From positions 1-64,000 of IMG/VR virus record IMGVR_UViG_3300009610_000003: a DNA stretch of 64,000 nucleotides; one strand, given 5' to 3'. Positions 58,257 through 64,000 of this stretch are shown here, piece by piece; the stretch's first letter is position 1; every line of letters begins with the position of its first letter. The translations under genes and the position numbers were made by a program. The notes below the pieces were generated by a model. It did not search any database and was not told where the DNA came from. It saw only the letters and a program-made list of their open reading frames with translations. This stretch comes from a virus.

Positions 58257-58290
58257 AAAACGGCGGCCCAGTTTTTAAGCTGAGCCGCCG
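58257..58290 (-). terminator. Minus-strand terminator before radical SAM gene
   Basis: The stem CGGCGGCTCAG/CTGGGCCGCCG (11 bp with one G-T pair) and an 8-nt loop are followed by TTTT on the minus strand. It ends transcripts from 58725 upstream, so the cassette needs either read-through or a promoter between 58291 and 58392. Confidence 0.75.
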
Positions 58291-58293
58291 CCC

Positions 58294-58334
58294 GACAGCG
58301 GAACGTGCCGACCAAGGCGCGTCTACCCGCTGTC
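58294..58334. promoter_or_regulatory. Inverted repeat upstream of the modification cassette
   Basis: Perfect 8-bp arms GACAGCGG and CCGCTGTC are separated by 25 bp, between the DUF7352-like gene and the terminator. It may be an operator or an RNA structure (attenuator) that competes with the terminator. Confidence 0.4.
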
Positions 58335-58392
58335 TTAACCACCTTTCTCAACCCCAAGAAGCCAACCACGGCCTTCTGGGGGAACCGGGTGG

Positions 58393-58725
58393 TTATGCGT
58401 GTATCTGTGTCGGCGACGGACTAAACACGTGGTGCACTATCGGCCCGACGATGAACGTTCCCACATAGTCATCGGCAGCGTCGATTGGCACCTCGCCCCC
58501 GGTCGCCACCAGCACGATGGCGCGCTTTTCCAGCGGCATGTCCGGGGCGACGAGGAACCACACGCACAGCACGCTGTCCGGGTCGGGACCAACGTGCAGT
58601 GCTTTCGCGCCCTGCGGTATCTCATGCACCGTCAACTGTTGCGCGGCCACGGGGTATTTCCAGATCGTACCCATGGGCGGGCCGTTATCTGGCGCTGGCC
58701 CAGCACGGGCGTTTGTCGTTTGCAT
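58393..58725 (-). CDS. DUF7352-like protein
   Basis: The product has 110 aa from the ATG at 58725. GTIWKYPVAAQQLTVHEIPQGAKALHVGPDPDSVLCVWFLVAPDMPLEKRAIVLVATGGEVP follows the widespread phage DUF7352 pattern ('IWKYP......I.MP.GA..L.V......CLW..VD......R...V.GTG'). Function unknown. Promoter P5 precedes it. Confidence 0.72.
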   Translation of the reverse strand: MQTTNARAGPAPDNGPPMGTIWKYPVAAQQLTVHEIPQGAKALHVGPDPDSVLCVWFLVAPDMPLEKRAIVLVATGGEVPIDAADDYVGTFIVGPIVHHVFSPSPTQIHA

Positions 58726-58749
58726 GGATGTTCCTTTTCTCATCGGCGA

Positions 58750-58778
58750 AGCATACGATCCTTATTAATTCGCCGCCA
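58750..58778 (-). promoter_or_regulatory. Shared-spacer promoter P5
   Basis: The layout is -35 TGGCGG, 17-bp spacer ending AATAAGGATCG, and -10 TATGCT, about 25 bp before the ATG at 58725. This site has the most canonical -10 of the five. Confidence 0.65.
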
Positions 58779-58788
58779 GCTTATTCCT

Positions 58789-59928
58789 TTATTTGGTGAC
58801 CTCGTAGCCCTTGTGAACGACGCCCAGTTTCTCGTCGCCTCGGCCATGGCTGGTGCGCCACCAGCGCTTTGCCGGGCACTTCTGGCAATGATACCTGTCC
58901 GGGGTCACCGGTTCCCACTCATGCGTGCAGGCGGGTATGCGGCGGCTTTGGCACCAGTGCCCGCGCACCGAGTGGTAGCGGTGGTGCCTGTCGGTGTGTC
59001 CGCCCTCGGTGACGCGCCGGTAGCTTTCCTGCGGGCTCAGGTGCAACTTGACGCTGTTGTGGCTGACCAGCACCTGACTGTGCCCCTTGAGCAATATGCG
59101 CTTGTGCGGCTCGTCAGTGACCATCAGCACGTGCTTCGTGGGCCGCGTCAGCAAGAGCAGCATGATGATGATCTGCTTCATGCTGCCAGCGGAAGAGCGC
59201 AGGGTTCGCAGCTTGTCCACGACCGTCATCTTGTCGAACGGCGGCTTGCTGTAAAATTCGAAGCTGTGGCTGCGGCAAATCTCGTTGGCCACATGCGTGT
59301 TCCACCACTTCCCCTCAAGACCGGGGTCGCCATAGATCATCTTCCGCAGCATCAGCCGCGACGTGTTCAGTTCCTGCGCCAGTTCCAGTTCCCGTTCGAA
59401 CGTCATCGGGCGGTGCAAGTGGTAGATCAGCGGGGTGACGCCAACATCGTCCAGACCGAGTGCCGTGGTGGTTTTCCGCCGCGCCTCGGACGCCGAGTAG
59501 ACCTTGCCATGATCGAAGAAGTAGCCCACCCGCGTGTCGGCGGTCGGGTCGTCGGGGTTCATGCCGGGGATGACCTCGGCGTAGGCGCGGAAATCCATTT
59601 CCAGCCACGTAAGCTGGTGCGGCGGTCGGGCAAATTCATGCTGTTCCAGCATCAGCGGCGCGGCCTTATTGACCAGTTCGCCGACCAGACGACTGGCCGG
59701 TGCATCCAGCACAAAGCGATGCGCCATGCGCAGGCTGAGCGGCGAGATGCCGCTGTAGTTCAGCGCCTTCTGGTTGGCCAGCAGCTTGTCGATCAGGTTG
59801 GGCTGCGGCTTGGGCTTCCTGACGAAGCCCCGCAGCAAGCCGTCGATGTCTTTCTGGGTGCCGCCGTGCGCCTGCTTGAGGGCAGTGCGCACGGTCTTTG
59901 AGGGGGTGCCAGCGGGGAAGGTGGTCAT
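58789..59928 (-). CDS. Unknown protein with C-terminal zinc-binding region
   Basis: The product has 379 aa. The N-terminal two thirds contain PLMLEQHEFARPPHQLTWLEMDF and VGYFFDHGKVY, a pattern found in a conserved phage protein of unknown role. The C-terminus (HRYHSVRGHWCQSRRIPACTHEWEPV, YHCQKCPAKRWWR, KLGVVHKGYEV) has a Cys/His cluster, probably zinc-binding. It overlaps the helicase gene by 4 bp. Confidence 0.68.
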   Translation of the reverse strand: MTTFPAGTPSKTVRTALKQAHGGTQKDIDGLLRGFVRKPKPQPNLIDKLLANQKALNYSGISPLSLRMAHRFVLDAPASRLVGELVNKAAPLMLEQHEFARPPHQLTWLEMDFRAYAEVIPGMNPDDPTADTRVGYFFDHGKVYSASEARRKTTTALGLDDVGVTPLIYHLHRPMTFERELELAQELNTSRLMLRKMIYGDPGLEGKWWNTHVANEICRSHSFEFYSKPPFDKMTVVDKLRTLRSSAGSMKQIIIMLLLLTRPTKHVLMVTDEPHKRILLKGHSQVLVSHNSVKLHLSPQESYRRVTEGGHTDRHHRYHSVRGHWCQSRRIPACTHEWEPVTPDRYHCQKCPAKRWWRTSHGRGDEKLGVVHKGYEVTK

Positions 59929-61523
59929 GACGCCACCTCTTCCACCGGCTTCTTGGCCGCCTTCATGAGGTCAGCCGGGGTCGGCATCGGCACGTCGATC
60001 AGGGCTTCCTGAGCCCGCGTCACGGCGACATAGGCGAGGTTGATTTCCTGCTCTTGCTGCCATTCCTGAACCGCACGCGGGGACGGGAGGATTTCGCCAC
60101 GGCCCAGAATGTGAACCACCGGCCACTCAAGCCCCTTGCTCTTGTGAACGCTGCTCAGGATGACCTGACCAGCCGAGCCCTCAAGGGCGGTATCGGCGAA
60201 CATGCCAGACACCATGGTCTGCATCTCGGCGACCGTCTGAAGGCCCTGCTCACGGGCACGTTCCAAGAGGCATACGATGGTCGCCTGCTTGTCTTCGTGA
60301 CGGGCCAGCTTGGCTTCATCGGCCCCGGCCTTGGCACGCTCGCGGGCATCCCACTTGATCAGCTTGGTTTCGAAAGCGTCGAGGCTCTTGACCTTCCAGC
60401 GTCCGACCAGATCAACGAGGCCCTTGCCGATTTCACGGCCTTCGATCTTGGCGGCCTTGCCAGCGCGGATGAGGCGGAAGCAAAGTTCCACCAGCGGGGC
60501 GTTGAAGCGGCACAGGACGGCATGGCCCGGCTGGATGGTATCGACCATCTGGCGGTAGCTGATCGCGCTCACCGAGCCTTCCAGCGCCGTAGGTGCGGCG
60601 TGGATGTGATCGACGTACTGACGAGCGACGGCAACCACCGCCTGCGGGCAGCGCCATGACACCGACAGCGACATCGTGGCCGCACCGAAAATCTGCCGGA
60701 TCAAATCAAGCGAGCGGTTATCGGCACCGGTAAATCCGAAAATGGCCTGATGGGGGTCGCCAACCGCGACGAGCCTGCCCGTGCCCGGCTTGAGCATCCG
60801 GCGGGCAATTTCGCGACGAACGGAATTCGTATCCTGCGCCTCGTCAATCAGAACCCAGTCTTTTTTCCAAAAACGAAGGTTCATCAGCAGGGGGAGGTAG
60901 CACATATCATCGAAGTCAATGATCGTGCGCTGAGCGTTCGAAGCCTTCAGGGCGGCATCGGCGAGCGACACCAGCGTGTTGATGTCATAGTCGTCGGACA
61001 GGCCATCGGCCACATCGTGGCGGTTGATAAGCTCAACCCAGTAATGGGGCTTCACGATTTCGACCAAGCCACGGCAAAAGAAACCGGTCTGCTTGGCAAG
61101 CGACACCAGCTTGCAGATCGCACCAGCTTCCCCGGCCTCGGGCTCGCGGTTCATGTCCGCGAACATTTCGTTCACGATGTTCATGACCTTTTTGCCCTTG
61201 TCGTCCACCGTGAAACCAGTGGCCTTCAGGGCGTAACGCAGGGCCGAGAAGCCAGCGGAATGGAAAGTAGCAGCGGTCTTGCCGTTGCTGCCCATGGCTT
61301 CCAAGCCCATGTCGGCGAGGCGGCCCTTAAGCTCAGCGGCCATCTTGGTGTTGTAAGCGCCCAAGAAGACTTCGCCATTCATGCGCTTAACGCCTTCCAT
61401 CAGGGTGGAAGTCTTGCCAGCGCCCGCGACGGCCTCAAGAACGCATGAGCCCGTGCCGTTAGAAATCCAGTCAAGGAAGACGGCCTGTTCCGGCGACGGG
61501 GTGAAAACTTTGGTGGTGGTCAT
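59925..61523 (-). CDS. UvrD/Rep-type superfamily 1 helicase
   Basis: The protein has 532 aa. Motif I is EAVAGAGKTST; Ia and related segments follow. Motif II is VLIDEAQDTN, motif III GDPHQAIFGFTGAD, motif IV-V region SWRCPQAVV and SSVHKSKGLEWPVVHIL, and motif VI LAYVAVTRAQEALI. It is a complete SF1A helicase, smaller than UvrD. It probably unwinds DNA at phage forks. It is preceded on the minus strand by a CAACCA-loop leader. Confidence 0.92.
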   Translation of the reverse strand: MTTTKVFTPSPEQAVFLDWISNGTGSCVLEAVAGAGKTSTLMEGVKRMNGEVFLGAYNTKMAAELKGRLADMGLEAMGSNGKTAATFHSAGFSALRYALKATGFTVDDKGKKVMNIVNEMFADMNREPEAGEAGAICKLVSLAKQTGFFCRGLVEIVKPHYWVELINRHDVADGLSDDYDINTLVSLADAALKASNAQRTIIDFDDMCYLPLLMNLRFWKKDWVLIDEAQDTNSVRREIARRMLKPGTGRLVAVGDPHQAIFGFTGADNRSLDLIRQIFGAATMSLSVSWRCPQAVVAVARQYVDHIHAAPTALEGSVSAISYRQMVDTIQPGHAVLCRFNAPLVELCFRLIRAGKAAKIEGREIGKGLVDLVGRWKVKSLDAFETKLIKWDARERAKAGADEAKLARHEDKQATIVCLLERAREQGLQTVAEMQTMVSGMFADTALEGSAGQVILSSVHKSKGLEWPVVHILGRGEILPSPRAVQEWQQEQEINLAYVAVTRAQEALIDVPMPTPADLMKAAKKPVEEVAS

Positions 61524-61697
61524 TGTGGTTGGCTTTCGTGGTTGGTTGGTCGGTGGGGGCCGCTGGTTGGGCGACCCGATGTGTTCCTTACCCGTGCCCC
61601 GTTACGAAGTAAAGGGTTATTCGGATCGTACCGCGATTTTATTTGCCGCCCCCCGCCACGTCTGCTACAGATGGTCGTAGCAGCTAACCCATTGAAA
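61524..61697 (-). promoter_or_regulatory. CAACCA-loop leader, copy 4, and GGTACGATCC site
   Basis: On the minus strand: a small hairpin (CTGCTAC/GTAGCAG, 61662-61683), GGTACGATCC (61632-61623), then GGGTCGC-CCAACCA-GCGGCCC (61577-61557), followed by CGACCAACCAACCACGAAAG and the helicase ATG. The order and sequence mirror plus-strand leaders 20 kb away, so the element is mobile between operons or under common selection. Confidence 0.65.
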
Positions 61698-62159
61698 TCA
61701 AAAGGGAATCTCGTCGTCCAGAAGCTTACGTGTGCTTTGCTGCGAGGGCTTGGCCGTGACCTTGACATCGGCCTTGGGCCGACGCTCTTCCTGCCGGTCA
61801 ACATCGCTCTGCGTGCTGCCCTGCGACATAAGCTGGACGCTGCCACCGAACCGGGGGACGACGATTTCGGTGACCCACCGCTCTTGGTTGTCCCGGTCGA
61901 GATACTTGCGGGTTTCAATGGTGCCTTCAATGCACACTGTGTCGCCCTTCTTCGCGTACTGGCGCAGGAAGTTTGCGCCATGTTCGTTGAAGACGGTTAC
62001 GTTGTGCCACTGCGTGCGTTCCTGACGCTCGCCCGTCTGCTTGTCCTTCCAGCTTTCGCTGGTCGCCACGCGACACGTCACGAAGCCGTCACGGCCCTTG
62101 ACCTCGGGGTCGGCACCGAGCCGCCCCATGATGATCGCCTTGTTTATGTTGATTGCCAT
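61698..62159 (-). CDS. ssb: Single-stranded DNA-binding protein
   Basis: The protein has 153 aa from the ATG at 62159 behind GAGAAGGAA. OB-fold: MAININKAIIMGRLGADPEVKG, FVTCRVATSESWKDKQTGERQERTQWHNVTVF, YAKKGDTVCIEGTIETRKY, VPRFGGSVQLM. The linker is Gln/Lys-rich and the tip LLDDEIPF is the acidic partner-binding tail. It coats single strands in replication and recombination. Confidence 0.95.
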   Translation of the reverse strand: MAININKAIIMGRLGADPEVKGRDGFVTCRVATSESWKDKQTGERQERTQWHNVTVFNEHGANFLRQYAKKGDTVCIEGTIETRKYLDRDNQERWVTEIVVPRFGGSVQLMSQGSTQSDVDRQEERRPKADVKVTAKPSQQSTRKLLDDEIPF

Positions 62160-62172
62160 TTCGGTTCCTTCT

Positions 62173-62475
62173 CTAACAGTCATTGACCAGAAGCTGGGTG
62201 GCATGGAATGCCGCCTGCATCTGCTTGAAGTCGGGTTTGTAATGCTCGCTGATCGGCTGGCTGGCGTAGCCGCTGACGATCTGCACGCCACAGCCCTCGC
62301 ATTCCCACAGGTCGGCCAACCAGACCTTGTAGGGCGTCCAGCGGTGCGGTTCCTGCGTCCCCGGCAGCGCCCTGTGCGGGATGTCATCCCCTTTGGGCAT
62401 CATCTCGGTGAGCGCGTAGCCATTCTTCTGGACGCGGAAGAACCGTTGGCAGCGGACGCAGACTGGCTTGGGCAT
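62173..62475 (-). CDS. Small zinc-binding phage protein
   Basis: The product has 100 aa. CVRCQRFF near the start and CEGCGVQI near the middle form two C-x2-C knuckles around NGYALTEMMP and YKVWLADLWEC. This is a common phage family near SSB genes. Function unknown. Confidence 0.65.
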   Translation of the reverse strand: MPKPVCVRCQRFFRVQKNGYALTEMMPKGDDIPHRALPGTQEPHRWTPYKVWLADLWECEGCGVQIVSGYASQPISEHYKPDFKQMQAAFHATQLLVNDC

Positions 62476-62783
62476 TATCTCTCCTGATATTTCCGGTGCT
62501 GGAACCAGAACCCGGCGTACAGGTCGTGCAACTCGTCGTCGCGGACGCTGTCCTTGAAATTCGGGTAGTCGATTTCCCGGACCCGCTTGGCGACGATGAA
62601 CGCGAACAGCTTCTTGGTGACGAACACCCGGAACCGATAGTCGGTGTCTTCCGACCGGTGGACCTTGTAGCCGGGGAACAGTCGCTCAAGATGCTTGCGC
62701 TTGCGCGCCCGCACCTTGAGCAGGTTGGGCTTGGTTTCGTGCTGAACAGCCGAAACGAAAGCGTCGTTGAAACATATCCACAT
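62475..62783 (-). CDS. Conserved phage protein of unknown function
   Basis: The product has 102 aa. MWICFNDAFVSAVQHETKPNLLKVRARKRKHLERLFPG, DTDYRFRVFVTKK and IDYPNFKDSV...HDLYAGFWF follow the consensus of a very widespread phage protein ('MWI...D.FFS.V.......L.VRAR...DL', 'DY..R', 'I.Y.NFK..V'). It abuts the zinc protein by 1 bp overlap. Confidence 0.72.
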   Translation of the reverse strand: MWICFNDAFVSAVQHETKPNLLKVRARKRKHLERLFPGYKVHRSEDTDYRFRVFVTKKLFAFIVAKRVREIDYPNFKDSVRDDELHDLYAGFWFQHRKYQER

Positions 62784-62787
62784 TAGC

Positions 62788-63129
62788 TCAAGTATTCTCC
62801 TCTTCCCCTGATGGCGGTTCCCCCAATTGTGATTTACGTTGCTTCCGGCTAAGCTTATATCGTCTCATGATCTGATTGCGCAGCTTCATGATATGGGCGA
62901 GCTTGCAATCTTGAAGATCAATATACACACTATTTTCATGAACGTGACCTTGGGCATAGTCACGGATCATTATGGCCATCAGCACATCATCAATTACCAT
63001 TTTGCCTTCAACAGCTTCAAAGTCATAAATCGCCATTGCATAGCTTTGATATATCGGGTCTTCCCACAGCGCCTCGTTGATTTCATCAACGGCGTCGATG
63101 AGTGTTTCTGCCTTCTTGGCGGTTTCCAT
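62788..63129 (-). CDS. Unknown helical protein
   Basis: The product has 113 aa (METAKKAETLIDAVDEINEALWEDPIYQSYAMAIYDFEAVEGKMVIDDVLMAIMIRDYAQGHVHENSVYIDLQDC...), helical with a basic C-terminus. The local DNA is less G+C-rich than its neighbours. No family was recognised. Confidence 0.6.
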   Translation of the reverse strand: METAKKAETLIDAVDEINEALWEDPIYQSYAMAIYDFEAVEGKMVIDDVLMAIMIRDYAQGHVHENSVYIDLQDCKLAHIMKLRNQIMRRYKLSRKQRKSQLGEPPSGEEENT

Positions 63130-63134
63130 GGCCT

Positions 63135-64000
63135 TTACCCCTTCGCCATTTTACGTTCACGTTCCGCAGCCTTGGCCGCTGCCGCACGGGCCTTTGCCTC
63201 TGCAAAGGTTGCAGGCGGTCGCTGGAACATATCGACCGGCTTTTCCTTCTCGTTGCACAGCGCAAGCTCGTAATGCCGGATGATGCGGAACGCCTCGTTG
63301 AAGTCGGCCACCAGCTTGGGGCTGGGGTTCAGGTGATGAAGACCATCGGGGTGCAGACATTTGACCAGCTTGCGATATTCATCAGCCGTCAGCACGCCCT
63401 TGCGATGCTTGATGGTGTTGAACAGTTCCTCATATTTCCGGTTCCAAGCAGGAAAGATCATCTCGTCCATGCGCTTCTGAACCTCAGCTTGCACCGCTGT
63501 TTCTAATTCCAGTTGGAACCGCTTTTTTTCAGCGCGTACCATCGCGTCGAACTTCTCCTGCATGGTCTTCGACAGTTCAGGCTTGCTCTGGGGCGCATAT
63601 TCCGCCCGCACACGCTCTTCGGTTTCCCGCCGCACGATTGCTTCCATGGCAATGATCGGGCTGACGTTTGCTTCCTCGCAGATCAGGGTGCGCGTGATCG
63701 GCTCACCCGCCAGCTTGCGCCGGTCATAGGCGTGCAGGGCGCGTTCCAGCGTCTCGCGTTCCTTGGGGTCTGGGTTGGCGTCAGGTGCCTTGGGCGCGGG
63801 CTTGGTGTCCGGGGCCTCGGGCGCGGGCTTGGCCTTGGCCTTCGGTTTCGCCACGTGGCGAAACCTAGACTTAAACTCCGTGCGGTGGATATGTCGCAAA
63901 GATCGCCGCTCGGTGGCTTCAAGCACCGCACGCGCCACCTCGGGCTGCTTACCCATGGCAATGGCGGCAGCACGGTCATCGTCCGATAGCGCCAGTTTCT
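63135..64000 (-). CDS. Unknown charged protein with in-frame palindrome (5' end outside window)
   Basis: The frame is open to the right edge (codons for KLALSDDDRAAAIA precede the ATG at 63956), so the true start may lie outside; from 63956 it gives 273 aa. Parts: RSLRHIHRTEFKSRFRHVAKP, where RFRHVAKP is encoded by the 22-bp palindrome; a Pro/Ala/Lys linker; a helical region (ITRTLICEEANVSPIIAMEAIV, helix-turn-helix-like); and VLTADEYRKLVKCLHPDGLHHL...LVADFNEAFRII, reminiscent of a block in phage and plasmid proteins. Function unknown. Confidence 0.62.
   Translation of the reverse strand, partial: KLALSDDDRAAAIAMGKQPEVARAVLEATERRSLRHIHRTEFKSRFRHVAKPKAKAKPAPEAPDTKPAPKAPDANPDPKERETLERALHAYDRRKLAGEPITRTLICEEANVSPIIAMEAIVRRETEERVRAEYAPQSKPELSKTMQEKFDAMVRAEKKRFQLELETAVQAEVQKRMDEMIFPAWNRKYEELFNTIKHRKGVLTADEYRKLVKCLHPDGLHHLNPSPKLVADFNEAFRIIRHYELALCNEKEKPVDMFQRPPATFAEAKARAAAAKAAERERKMAKG
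63844..63865. repeat. 22-bp perfect palindrome, copy 2 (intragenic)
   Basis: This is identical to the copy at 37446-37467. It is translated in frame as part of FRHVAKP inside the gene at 63135, just before a Pro/Ala/Lys linker, a position that tolerates insertions. Confidence 0.9.

Noticed and set aside
58291-58345. Possible tRNA gene in the gap before the radical SAM gene
   Set aside because: An inverted repeat is present, but there is no acceptor stem, T-loop GTTCRA signature or anticodon arm in the right spacing.
58399-59901. Long plus-strand ORF of 500 codons opposite the zinc-binding and DUF7352-like genes
   Set aside because: It crosses the gap, promoter P5 and two well-supported minus-strand genes, and its composition is that of an antisense frame.
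1-64000. Lysogeny module (integrase, CI/Cro-like repressor, att site)
   Set aside because: None was recognised on either strand; the window gives no evidence for a temperate lifestyle, though parts of the genome lie outside it.

Overview
The window is a contiguous piece of a tailed double-stranded DNA phage genome. It has an HK97-type capsid and a long, probably siphovirus-type tail (tape measure, tail-tube proteins, frameshifted tail chaperone). No integrase, repressor, tRNA or host housekeeping gene was recognised. The host is probably an alphaproteobacterium. This is an inference from the high G+C, a small protein resembling the C-terminal part of the alphaproteobacterial regulator GcrA, and the RFRHVAKP-encoding palindrome.

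Layout. (1) 1-35.6 kb, minus strand: the virion block, transcribed from about 35.6 kb towards 1. The order is large terminase, DUF4055 portal, a repetitive collagen-like fibre, three paralogous fibre-tip proteins, two large multidomain 'polyvalent' proteins (Nudix-like/ParB-like/metalloprotease and ADP-ribosyltransferase), scaffold, major capsid, head-tail connectors, MuF-like protein, tail terminator, three tandem tail-tube paralogues, tail chaperone G/GT with a -1 slippery site, tape measure with a muramidase-like domain, and tail-tip proteins including a DUF1833 protein and an NlpC/P60 peptidase. (2) 35.8-38.7 kb: a plus-strand island of six small genes, ending at a terminator and facing a three-gene minus-strand unit that starts with the probable small terminase. 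(3) 39.0-47.9 kb, plus strand: about 25 small, mostly unknown genes in overlapping ATGA-linked sets, punctuated by hairpin terminators and recurrent CA-rich leaders. They include a GNAT acetyltransferase, a GcrA-like protein, a DUF2786 protein, a transglutaminase-like protein and several zinc-ribbon proteins. (4) 48.2-64 kb, minus strand: replication and nucleotide metabolism (SSB, UvrD-like helicase, family A DNA polymerase, DnaQ-like exonuclease, VRR-NUC nuclease, HD nucleotidase), with a thymidine hypermodification cassette in the middle.

How the genes work together. The cassette at 54.1-58.2 kb encodes, in order of transcription, a radical SAM/SPASM enzyme, an aGPT-PPlase-type base transferase, a dual-specificity-type phosphatase, a P-loop 5-hmdU-DNA-kinase-like enzyme, a small protein and a thymidylate-synthase-like dUMP hydroxymethylase. 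This matches the known route from dUMP through 5-hmdU in DNA and a phosphorylated intermediate to an amino-acid-substituted and remodelled thymine. The phosphatase is an unexpected member.

Three regulatory patterns recur. At least five promoter-like sites share a TTGCCC/TGGCGG-17 bp-TANNNN layout with an invariant AAGGATCG in the spacer. A conserved 5' leader hairpin with a CAACCA loop precedes genes on both strands. A 22-bp perfect palindrome occurs once between genes and once in frame inside a gene. A small module (NPKKPGT...GMT..EFKAAGG...KGFI) links the two large virion-block proteins with two early-type plus-strand proteins.
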